A stretch of 64,000 nt of DNA. Origin: Membranipora membranacea. Its lineage: Eukaryota; Bryozoa; Gymnolaemata; Cheilostomatida; Membraniporidae. Positions 1 through 12,400 of this stretch are shown one piece after another. The notes beneath the pieces are model-generated. The model was not told where the DNA came from. It worked only from the letters and a program-made list of their open reading frames with translations, and searched no databases. A program made the translations under genes and the position numbers. The stretch is from positions 3,534,001 to 3,598,000 of the forward strand of contig OU612073.1 of the NCBI GenBank assembly GCA_914767715.1, given 5' to 3'. Position 1 is the stretch's first letter, and each line of letters opens with the position of its first letter.

Positions 1-438
1 AAGCCTCAGACAATGTAAGTTGAATATCAAGCATAACCCAGCCCAGTTATATGTTAGTGAGCTTATGGAGGAGATCGAAGATTAAATAATGGAATTTGCT
101 TTTAGACTGAAATCAATTGATTGAATCTTTTTCACATAACGGGACAACTCCGTTATTATGTGGTAGCTTATGTAATGTGCTGTCAGAATTTACCTGGAGT
201 CATTTGCTTAGTCAACTGATATTGTTGGAATTTCTAAAAAAATGATCACAATTAGCATTTTTGAGAAGTAAACAGAGCAAATAAAAATAATGCTCTCGGG
301 AAGATTTAGGAATCAGTGACAAGATATTGTTAATTATGCCTTTCTATGGAGTCATCATTGTTGCTTTTGTACTAATGTAAGTGCTGCCCCCTTCCCTGCC
401 TCTTCGGTATTAACAAATTTTCTCCAAACTCTTTGCAG

Positions 439-3400
439 GTGGTCATGATGATTTGGAATAGGACTACACCAATTGAGTTGAACAATGGCACGCTCGCTGT
501 CATGGCTGAAATAGCTGATCAGCTTAATCTGACCCAATCAGTAAGGTTCTAAGCAGTCATTTTACTGTCTCCATAACAGAAATACTATAATATTATAAGT
601 TATCACCGATACACTGTGTGTTCGTCAACCACCATAGCTGCAGAGTGCATTGTTTCTGTAATAGCTAACCAGTTATTTCGCTTTTCTGATTTCGTTTGGA
701 TCACATCGGCTAGTGAGTGGGAGGCAATGTCATACACAGGCCTTCTGTGGTTGGTGCAAGTCCTTGACCACTGGGGCACTCCACCTCTGGACTTGCACCA
801 ACTACAGAAGGCCTGTGATGTGATGTGATACACAGGAATAAAAATTAATTGAAATGTCGTCGCAGATCATCAATATAATGTTGCCACTGTATTAAAGCTT
901 GGCTATGGAATTCACAGACAGATTACTTTTTGATCATGTTTTTGTACAATTTGTAGGAAATTGTTACAAATCAGAATAACAGGACAAGATTCATGTTAGA
1001 TGCAGTACAACAAAACTATTCTAGCCTTGGAGATTTAACAAAGCTGGGATATATTTCCGCATCCGTTAATTTCAGCGTCATTGGAGAGGTTAGATTATCA
1101 AATGTTACTGATTTTCAGCATGGAAAGAGATGAAAGCTGCTCTTGTACATGATTGTGTTTTGTCTTTTGAATGTCATGTTACCTGCACCTGATTTTTAAT
1201 GCTCTTTTAAAATTTTGTGCAGTTGTTGTCGTCTTCAACCGCTTCTGCCCATAACTTTTGCTCAGTTTGAATAAAATACCTTTCAAAATATACCATACAG
1301 TGTACCCACTTATGTTATTTTCTGGTAGACAGGTTAGAGTTTATGTTTTTACTACAGAAATTGAAGGATGAGGCTGGATTGGTGCTTGAGGCTAGAGCAG
1401 CAGCTCTTCTCGGCAAACTTGATAAGAGTGATGCTATCAACTCAGACTTGATGGACTTGATTAAAGAGCTTAAAATTGTAAGTGTTGTAATTGAGTCGAT
1501 TACCTAACAGGTAATAATTGTAGCTATTTGGCCGCATTATTGGATTGAATGCGTTTACTATTATCAAAAAAAGTTTGAAAAGAAAAAATGTCGGCCCCAA
1601 AATTTATTATTAAGGTAGAATATGAAATGTAACTAGGGATCACCACATTCAGGATTGACAGAAATTTAGACGCAGCAACCTAAGTTCGAGCAGTAACTTC
1701 CAAGCACTTGGAGTCGGGAGACCGACCATGGTAGTTTGCTTTGAAGTTTTAGTTTTCTCTATGGTGAATGGAGAGGTGACAACTCAGTTCAAACTATGTC
1801 GAGCTCAAATTCACATGGAAACCATGGTGCATGCCAAGAACAGGATTGCACTGAAAAGTCCTTCACTTTTTTCTTTCAACGTAATATTGATTTACTTTGT
1901 TTTAGGTCTTCTTCCTACCAATAACAGATGAGATCCTGCAATCTTCTGTACTGCAAGTCTTGATCAACAACATAAATGACCAATTTATGGATATGGTGAG
2001 TACAGTATATGAAAGATATTTATATAATATTATATTTTAATTATTTTACATATTTCATTTGTTTAAAATTATCAGGTTGATTTGGTTGTTTAGAACAATA
2101 GGCTGGCAGAGGATTTGCTTCCAAAGCCTTGACCCTTTTGGTGTCCCCAGATATTACCGCATAATATCATTGATGTCCCAACATAAGGTGATTTGAGACG
2201 AATATTTAGTGAGCTTATTTAGTGAATATTTAATGTGAATATGTAATATTCAAAATTATTATCAATTTTTATCTTCCAATTGTAATGGGTAATGAGTAAG
2301 GCATGGGTCTCTCAATCAAGAGGTCCCGTGTTCGATTCCCGGCGAGTCACGGTGGTGTCAGGAAGAGCATCCGACCTCAAATGCTCCAGTGCCCCATCAG
2401 GATCCAGTCCATAGAACCGTACTGATACTGAGACAAAAAAACCAAGCACCATCAAGGTTTCTCACACAGTATCACAGAGTATCAAGACTATAAATGGACG
2501 TGAGTTTTTATCTTCGAATTGTATCTTAATTAGATATTTTTATTTTCACAGTACAAGACCTTCAATACCGGTGCAACATGGCAGGCAAATAATCCTAGCA
2601 GTACGATGAAGGTGATGAATTTGGTTATGACTTTTGACTATGCAGAGGCTGGAAGTAGTTTAATCTGGGAGCTCCTCAAAGTTGCCGACACCGGTATTGC
2701 TGTCAATGTTAGCCCTGTACTCAATGATATGCTCGAGAACATAGAAAAAGGAAAGAGCATCTCCGATAATCTGGAGAAACTGAGAAAGATTGTAAGTGCC
2801 AACCAAAACCTACCATTTAACAAGTCAGGTTAATCAAGAACTGCAAAACATGAATATTTTCCATGTAATCAAGTTCTCCAATAAAGAAACTGGTGATCTA
2901 ATTATCTGGTGAACCATCCCCGAGGACCACAATGCAACTGCAATTGATTATATCCGTACATTTATATGTATACGATTAGAAGTATTTCCGGGAGAAGGGG
3001 AGCTCTGCAACAAATATTCATCACAATCATATCATTATCTATTTACATATATCAATCCAGTTATTGGTTTTCTTTCACAGTACAGCAGAGTTACCGCTCT
3101 ACGAATGCTTGCAGATATACCAAAAGATGCCCTCAGACCAATATATGATGAGCTTGATAGACAAATACAAAACATGGATCAGGCAAGTCTAGCTGCGTAG
3201 ACTAAAATTTAAGTGTTATTAAACTGCTCTCATAATTTGAATAACCCTGTTTAAATTTGGATTTTGATGATAATATTTACTTTTGGAATACATGCTGTTT
3301 CGGACCACACTGATTTTTTACTTACAAATGTACTTTTGACTGTGATCATTTTCATGTTTATTATAAGACTAAAATTAACTTTTTGTCTTTTTTATTCCAG

Positions 3401-6400
3401 CAAGCTTTGAACAAGCTAGCATCATCACCGGGGACACTGCAGAAGATTGCTGTCTTCGCCCAAAATTTGAACACTACCACCTTAGGGCAGACATTACTGG
3501 CTACTGCAGGTAGAGTTGCACAAAATATGATCATAAAACAAGCATCTACAGCTTTACCTGCTAGCATGACTGACATGATTCACAACTACATGCTGTCCAT
3601 GGGTTCTGGAGGTCTGGACATAACTGTAAGAACCATGTTAAACCAGGTAAGTAGCAGGCATCTCATTTGATGATATAAAACTGCGTTTTCAATTTCAGAA
3701 TTTTTCCATCTCAAAAGCGGTACCTCTTTGTGACAGTCATTGTCAGAAATTCCTAAGCACTATAAAACCATAAACTCAGGTTTTTTGTTGCACCAAGATT
3801 GAAGCTCAATTAGGTTTTTGACATATCCATTGCTATTTCTGACGTTTTGTTCGTGATTTATACTAGACTTTTGGAAGCAACATGGTCCTGAATAGATTGA
3901 CCAACAGCGCTCCAGTACAGGCTGTTGTGAGCTCATTGACGTCATCGTTAATGTCTGCATATGAATCAGCTGAAAAGTCAAGTGGGATATCTTGGACATC
4001 TTTGTCGGCTCCGGAAAAACTCATAAGGCTTTTAAGGGAGTTGAATATCGTAAGTTCTTACTTCAACCGGTGTCGGTCTCTGTAGCTAAAAAGGTGCTCA
4101 AACATTGTCATTGTTACATCTGAATACACAAATGTCAGATAAAAATTACGAATATTTCCATGTGGTTATGCAAGGCTGAAGATTATATTCTATTGAAGCA
4201 AGTTGTAGTAGGGGTATTTGAATTAATTGCACAGAGAATGTTTGCTAAATTTAAGCCTTTTGAAGGCAGTACATGCATAACAGCTTTATTGGAAATACAA
4301 GTATAACTTTCCTGTTGTCTCAAAAACAATTCCAGGTAAATGATATGGTGGTTGACTTCGAGCAATAACATACACAGCACCTACATCTTGGAGGAATTAG
4401 ATAATTCACTAGGCACCCATAGGGACATTAGGCTCATTAGGCAAAATACGTTTTTATGGCTAGGACGCAATGTTATAGCACCTCTATTATGACTATATGT
4501 ATATTTTCCCGATTTTTTAGGGTGAAATGTTGCAAAAAGCCTCTCAGACAGGAAATACTTCACTCCAATATACGATGGGTTACTACAACCTCATACTTAA
4601 CCCAACACTCTCTCCACAATGTACTGCTGATCTAAGTCAGTTTGTCTCTGACCTGCAAGGAATGTCCTTCTCAAGCCCGAACTCAATGTGGGCAGCAGAG
4701 AGTATGTATAATCTTTTTATTGCCAGTGGTGTGTGAGTTCATTTGTATTACCCAAGCTAGTGGGTAAAGACCATGAAATGTAGGAGTTGGATAGGGCAAG
4801 CTGAAAATTATCTAAAAACCCAAATTAAAAAAAAAAAATTAAATCAAGATCGATTTCTTTGCCTAATTTTGAGTTGCTCCCCTTGTGGCACACAAGTAGA
4901 TTGGGAACGACCTGAAATGCAGAGCAAGTTGAATCAAAATTAAATTAAAAGAAAAAATAACTTCATATGAATTGGTTTTTGCATCTTCAAATGGAATTGA
5001 GAGCCTTGGAGGTGGAGTTCCAAGGGAAGTACTAATTTGTTGATGTTGTCCAGAATCTAAATTTAGATGACCTGATGTTAGGAATCCAATTATTTAGGAC
5101 AAGGTTTAAAGTCATAATGGAAATATTGAAATCATTCAGGAATATAGTTTCCTGGTTCTTCATGAAATTATGCGCTCTATTTCAGTGATCGATGCCTGGG
5201 GTAAGCCTCCTTCAGGGATCTTGCATGGAAGGTTCAAATGGCCTGGTGAGATGAACGAATGCAGCCGAATCAAAGCAGACAGGGTCACTGAGAAGCCAGA
5301 TGGGACAAAGATCACAGAAGCTGATGCTATAAGAGGATCATGGGCAATGGTCGGCATTGATGTGAAGGGGATGTTAGGTGGAGCTGTGAGTTTTTTTTAT
5401 ATTAGTAGGCCATAATTTTGACACATATAATTCTGCAGCTTATATTGATGGTAGTTTGGTTTGCATTGCCTGAGACAATGTGCCAAAAAGCTAGCTTATA
5501 ATGAGTGTTTGTGTGCCATTGTGGACAAGAGGACAAATTGAGGTACCGCTAGAACAGGACAGGTTTTGTTCTTGCCCTTTCTCGATCCCTGTTTTAGGTG
5601 GATTGCAATCCTTTTTAGAATGTCATCTCATTTCATTAGCAATTCTTATATGTTAAACATGCATAAACAAAAACTCTCCATGCTGACTCTGATTGGTAAT
5701 TCATATGTTGACTTTGATGCATATGAAAATGTATGATTGTATTCTGATGCTATAGATAGAGCACATATATATGTAGACAAGTTGGATCTGATTGGCTGTC
5801 GAGTGCGAAAGAGAGGCAATGCCAGGTCACTGAAAGTACCATTTGAGAGATAGTAAAAGTGAAACTGAATTACTTTTACATTTGCAATAAAATAATACAA
5901 TTTTAGAGACTTTCAGGGAAGAGCCACCAGACCTAGCAATATAGCAATGACTCTCTGCCTCCCACCTGCTAATCATAAACAGCACGTTAGCTTGCATATA
6001 CCTGATCATTTATCTCCTGCTGTTTGTAGAGTATATTTCCATATCCGATGCCAAACTTAGAATTAGGAATCTGTCTGCCAGACTCGTGCGATTACAATGA
6101 TATGAATATGACCATGTCTCGTAAGTAAAGATATCAATATCAGCAAGTAATATAGCATTTTTGTATTGATATTACATTGGTCGAAGTGCTCAGCCGGCTG
6201 CGATTCGAGTTAGCTCTATAACGGAAACAGCCATAATGTAATGGCACTTCCGCGCATTACGGCCGTCTAAACACTAATATATATTAGAGGGATCAAGGAA
6301 AACTTTGTTGTTTATGTCTGACAAAATATCTGATTGCTGAATGATTACTAGAACTTTCAGATCAGAGATACACCATATTAATAATGTAATCTCCAAGACA

Positions 6401-9400
6401 GTGTGCATCTGAATGTAAACCTCTGGTGATTGTTGAAGTGACAACCCAGAATTATGATTTTCTATTGTTATGCAAGCGATAAAAAACACTACTGTATATT
6501 GATCATATCCTAATCTTTAGAAAGTTCCCACAATGCAGCTTTTAACTTGAATTTTCAAGTAGTACTGAATATAGTGCCAGTATTGTTGATCTGAACACTG
6601 AAATTCCTGAAAATTGCATTATGGGCTGCTCTGAAATATCACCTTCTATTTACTGTAATATAGGTGTAAGTGCACTGGGAGGCAAAATAACTTATATCAA
6701 GAGGAAAGTAGACTATCCAACACACAGTGGGGCATGGAAGACAGATCCAAAGTTCATTGGTGTCAGGTAAATTCTACCAAGCCAGTCGGCCAGTCGGCCA
6801 GTCGGCCAGTCGGCCAGTCGGCCAGTCGGCCAGTCGGCCAGTCGGCCAGTCGGCCAGTCGGCCAGTCGGCCAGTCGGCCAGTCGGCCAGTCGGCCAGTCG
6901 GCCAGTCGGCCAATCAATTAAAAATTCTATTCATTTCAATGTCACTGAAACCTGTATCCATTTTTTTAGAAAATTACATTTGTTTCTGACACCGATGTCA
7001 GTTACAGGGATATAGTGATACATGTGTTTCTGTTTCGCAGCTTTTTCTTTGGATTTTTACTTGGGACTGTGATAATCTGTACGATTGCTGACAAATGTAT
7101 CGCCGGGAAATCTGAGAAGAAGTCAAAGGAAAAGGAGATCAACGAGAAAGGAGAAAAATATGCAATGGAACCTATTGCTAGTACTCAAAAGGTGAAGTTT
7201 CCACACATCATCAAAGACTTATAAAAATTTCTAATTGAACTAGTCAATGTGTTGACTCTGAATGGCTTGGAGGGAAGGAGCCAATTCCAGGACAGATGGT
7301 TCATTCCTGTAATTACTTATTGGTATATAGTGTAAGTAATTCTGTTTCATTTTCACTATATCTTCCCCACACAGACTAGCCAATCAGATTGGTGCCAACA
7401 TATTGTCCCGACCTAACCCAGGGAAGCTTCAATATTAGTCAATCAAAGTCTGATGCAAACTCCTATGTTGTGATTGCGTAATTTGTCACAGACAATCTCT
7501 TGAATTGTTGGAAACACTCATCCTCTGTCTAAATTTGCAAAAAGCTTGACAAATGGCTGCTGTTGAATAAAAGCGACAAGGCTTTCTGTTAGATTTTGCA
7601 ATTTTGAACATAGAAATAATCGGATAATCAGTTGCCAACACCAAATCGAATCCGAACCAGCAATCGAATATAAAACTCCTGCAATGAATTGAGATAATTT
7701 TATTTTGACTTCCAATCTTTCCAGGCAGCTACTAATGGAAAAATGACAGAGCATCATTATGAGAGCGGTTCTGTTGTTTATGATGGTGCTGATAAGACTG
7801 GTCATGAAAACAAAGCATATGAGGCAGAAGAGCAAACTTCTGACGTTGAAGGTCTGTGAAAGATTTATAGTCAATCCCTGCAAATACTAAGGAACTTTTA
7901 TCAATAGTGTATTGATGTCAGACAATGATCTTATTGGATCAAGACAGATAACTGTTTCAGTAAAAATCACTAGGCCTTGACGTATGCTTTCAGCCTAGAG
8001 TCAACTTGTTCAGGGTGAAAGATCTCCACACAGCGCAGATCCCAGTAACCGACTTTTTGAACTCAAACCATAAAATGGATGACCTTATTTTTATTCTCTT
8101 TCTGCAGCCTCAAAGACGAACGGACATGCTGTACGCGAAACTACACAGGCACCAGAGCCACCTAAATCACCCCCGCCAAAACTAAAAAGTAAGAGATTGG
8201 TATGATTTATCATGTGAATAGCCTGACAAGGTTGAACAACAGACACGTTTTGACTAGCCAATGAGCTATACAAGTTTGTGTCTTATTTAGCCGATGATTG
8301 GCTGGATCCACCTGCCAATCATTGGCTAGTTAGGACACAAATTTAAAAATTGAAATGAATCGTAATTCATTTGATCAACACTTTATTTCAATACAGTATG
8401 ATAAAGGTAAGGAAGAGACAACTTTATTTTTGTTTTTTCAATGAAGTCGCAAAGTCAAATGGCGAATCTTCTGGCATAACCTCCCACTTTGTAAATTATA
8501 GTGCCAGCCTTTTAAAATAATTTTTATCAAATAACTGAAAATGCTTTTCAATATTCAATGCATAGTGCTTTGCTGCTTTTACAGTGAGTATCGGAATGTC
8601 ACTCATAAAATCATTCAGCTTGTATGAGACAGTTCCTAAGATGCTGGACTCCTCACCAAAACCTAACCAACTGCAGGCTCTAGATGGTATAAGGTTCCTG
8701 AGTATGACCTGGGTCATTCTAGGTCATGTTTATATACTGGCGATGTTACCAGGTCTTATCCGTGAGTAATTGTGACTATTTATAGTTCATTCAGAAATTT
8801 AAATGAAGCAACATAATAATGCAACTGATAAGCTGATGATGGTAGATAAATCTGCTAATGATCAAACCCAAAATCCCTTCATCATGATTCTTGCGATGGC
8901 GGTAACAATGAGTGTGACAATGTCATTATTGGTGGATGCGATCAACATGTTGTTTATGAATATGGAGACCAGTGTTGCACTACTGTTAGATTTTGTTTAT
9001 AATTGCCTATATCCACATAATGAGGGGAACAAGGAAACAATGCAATGCAATTCAATGCAATATAATGCGATGTAATGTAATGCAATGTAATACAATACAA
9101 CGCAATGATATGCAATACAATGTTATGAAATATAATGCAGTGCAGTGCAATTCAATTCATTGTTCCCTTTTGATTTCCATAGAAAATCCGAAGACGGGTA
9201 TTGAGAGGGGCAAAGATGGAGATTGGACAATCCAAGGTGTGGCAGCTGGGTTCTATGCCGTAGACAGCTTTTTCCTCATGAGGTAATATAGCCCAAGTGA
9301 TGACTCTGAACAGACCGGCTGTTGGATTGGAAAGAGAGCCAGTGCCAGGTCACTGGAAGTACCTATTGAGATATCGTGAAAGTGAAATTGAATTATTTTC

Positions 9401-12400
9401 GCATTCACTATGTATCAGATCTGACCTGGCATTGGCTCTCTCCTGTCCACCAGCTAAGCAGAGCCTACACAATGGCCAGAGGTAAGAAATAACAAGGTCC
9501 ATCCTAAGCAATATGGAATTAGGACTTTACTAGCCTGTTGGTGTCGAGTTCAAACATGATTAAATTAAAAGTTACCGAAACAGTAGTATATCCTAATAAT
9601 ATGCTGGAACTCTATTGGTAGACCAGATGAGAGATTTTAGTGGGTGCATAAGTCTGATTTGGAAACAGATTAATATTGAAGGTTCCTCATTTTGCTGTAC
9701 GAAGAGAATCCTCCTAAACATGCTATACTTCCTGACAAACTTACCACAAGATGAAAATACATGCTATTATATATTTCAGCGGATTGTTGGTGGGCTATCT
9801 GTTCCTGAAAACACTGAGTAAGATTCAGAAGAAACAGTTACCTTTCACCCTTGTTATGTACTATGTACATAGATATATCAGGTGAGTGACACTAGCCGAT
9901 GTGACGGCTCTGATTGATTGGGTCTCACCCAGTCCAACCAATGAGGGCCAACACATAAGCTACAGTAATACATAACCAGGGCAAAAGCGAAATCTATACC
10001 GCATATCTCCTAATTGATTCTAAAGTCAATAGCGGCTCATAGGAACAAAAACAGATCAGTTGAGACAATGTTGTAATATTTGATAATTTAATAATAACTT
10101 TATAATAGTCATCTTCTAAGACCAATCAGATCAGGCATGCATATTTGTTAGTAACTCGGTGATAGTCCGTGAAAGTTCCACTGCATGAATACCAACCAAG
10201 ATATTGGTCTGACACACTATACTATTATCCTCAAAATTTGTTTATTTAGAAATTACAACCATGTTGTTATTTTAACTTAGTGCAAAATGCCACTGACTAG
10301 GCCGCCTCGTGAATGAAAATCGGAGGGCTCTCATTTTCAAATCCTAAGCCAAAAACTCTGGGACAGGAAGTAATATTTTAACAAAGAGTTTCTATAATTT
10401 ACACAATAAACATCTTTGCTGCCCTTGCCCAGGTGTGAACCATTCTATTTTATTTTCGTCACATCCGCAGGTTATTGCCATTGTATGCTGGAATCATCCT
10501 GATTTCTATTGGATATGAGAACTACCTGAGCAATGGACCTTTTGGAGTTTTTTTCGTCGATGGAGTCTATGAAAATCCTTGTGTTAAAAACTGGTGGACG
10601 AATCTTCTCTATATCAACAACGTGGTCAATGACAAGCAAATGGTAATAATTTAATTTTAATTTAATTTAATGCATCGTAACTAATTTTTTTCAAAATTGA
10701 TGGATTGATAGTGCCTTAGATATAAAAGAAGCCAATAGAGTTAAACAAAACAGTCATTTTAAAATTTGGTCAGTGGTCACAGTGACTTACTCAACTGAGA
10801 GATTCACTCTTGAAGGATGACAATCAATAACAAAAAAACTATTCGTCCTTGTTGTTTACTGTTGCCAGATCGTATCCTCTCTGTAATATGTAACATTTGT
10901 GTATTTTAGTGTAACGGAGTGAGCTGGTATCTTGCTAATGACATGCAGTTTTACTGGATTACTCCGTTCATTCTTCTCCCACTTTACTGGTAAGAAAGGA
11001 GGTTTTGTGGTCAGGTAATTTAAGCTCACTGTATACCACCATTGCAACCAAATTGTCCCACAAAATTTAGGGATTCGTCAACCTCCATTGGATGGGTAGG
11101 TGAGTGACACAATGTAGCAAGATTTACATGAATACATCCTATGTATGAGCGCTTTCAATTGGACCAAGTTTGATCCAGCATAGTTTAAGCTCTCAGACTG
11201 TGCCGAGATAGCATGTGGTAACATTCCATTACTATCACAGCAGGGAATTCATCCAAAACGCCCTGAATGCAGACAAACTGAATCAAACTTGGTCTCGCTC
11301 TCATTTGGTCTCAGTTAGGATAATGCCAATTATTGATTGTGGGATTCTGAATAAGCCATGAGTGCCTCTGACCATAATAAAAAAATAACAGATCGAATTG
11401 CAACATTGTCTGTACCTTTATTATCTCAAGGATGATCGAGCAATAAAACGTTATATCGCAAATAATTCAATTTCATATTGCAGGGTACCCAAACTCGGAT
11501 TTACAATCATTACTGCTTTGTTTGCTGTACACTTGGGTGTCACTGGTTGGATGTGGGGAAAGAGAAAGGGAGGATCACAGTTGAAGTAAGTAACTTCTGT
11601 AGTTGCCCCATGTTTCCTAAAGGCTTGACACCGACCGAGGCAGCTAGCTCGTGTTATGAGTGTATTGGTGCATTCACAATTATCATTTGAAGTGGGAAGC
11701 ATCAATGATAGTACTTGAATGATTACAGCATTTAAAATGTGACTAAAATTTGTGTCCCAAGTTAAAGTTAGTCATATAAAAGGTAAGAAAACTGCTATTC
11801 CTCTTCTCTGTCCTTACTTTCTTAGGTCTAAAAGCTGTATTGCATATAGAGGATCTAGAGCTCTGTTGTTGTTATGCAGTGTTAATCGCAAAGCTCTTAT
11901 AATTATGGATTGTGTCAGAAATGTCATCCATAAAATGATTTATTATTATTAACTTATTCCATCTGCCTTTTTGCCAAACATGGTAATAATGATTGTATAT
12001 CTATTACAGCGATGGAGGCGTCTTCAATGAAATTTACATCAAGCCATATGCCCGTATTGGACCTTATCTTATCGGTCTGATACTAGCCTACATACTTTTC
12101 AAGAAATACAAAGTCAAATCAGTAAGTGTTCAAAAATAACAGCGACAATATGATCTTTGTTGTTATTCAGTGGCCCCTTTCGTGGCCAATGAGTATAAAT
12201 GTTCACAGCTATGAGAACAAAATAATATATCAATTTAGGATTAGGTATGGAAAGCCCACCAGTGACCGAAATTCGGATCCGCTTTATTCAGATTGAGAAA
12301 CTAGAATGCTTGCACATGGGCTATTTAAACATACTTTTATTGGGTTACCTATATTAATTATATTGATTTCAGAAAATCATTAGAGCTGTTTGGTGGCTGA

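Noticed and set aside
1-14. Possible exon end before GTAAGT at 15-20
   Set aside because: Only 14 bases are visible, no frame can be checked, and it does not resemble the corresponding exon end in the second NRF-6-like gene.
6713-7015. Overlapping open frames on both strands encoding SASRPVGQ- or WPTGRLAD-type repeat proteins
   Set aside because: They are translations of the 8-base intronic array; flanking splice sites and the acyltransferase frame show it is intron.
7518-7883. Minus-strand frame of 121 codons
   Set aside because: It overlaps acyltransferase exon 14 (7725-7851) in antisense and has no recognisable domain.
11451-11705. Minus-strand frame repeated at 26008-26262
   Set aside because: It is conserved in both units only because it is antisense to acyltransferase exon 21 and its copy.
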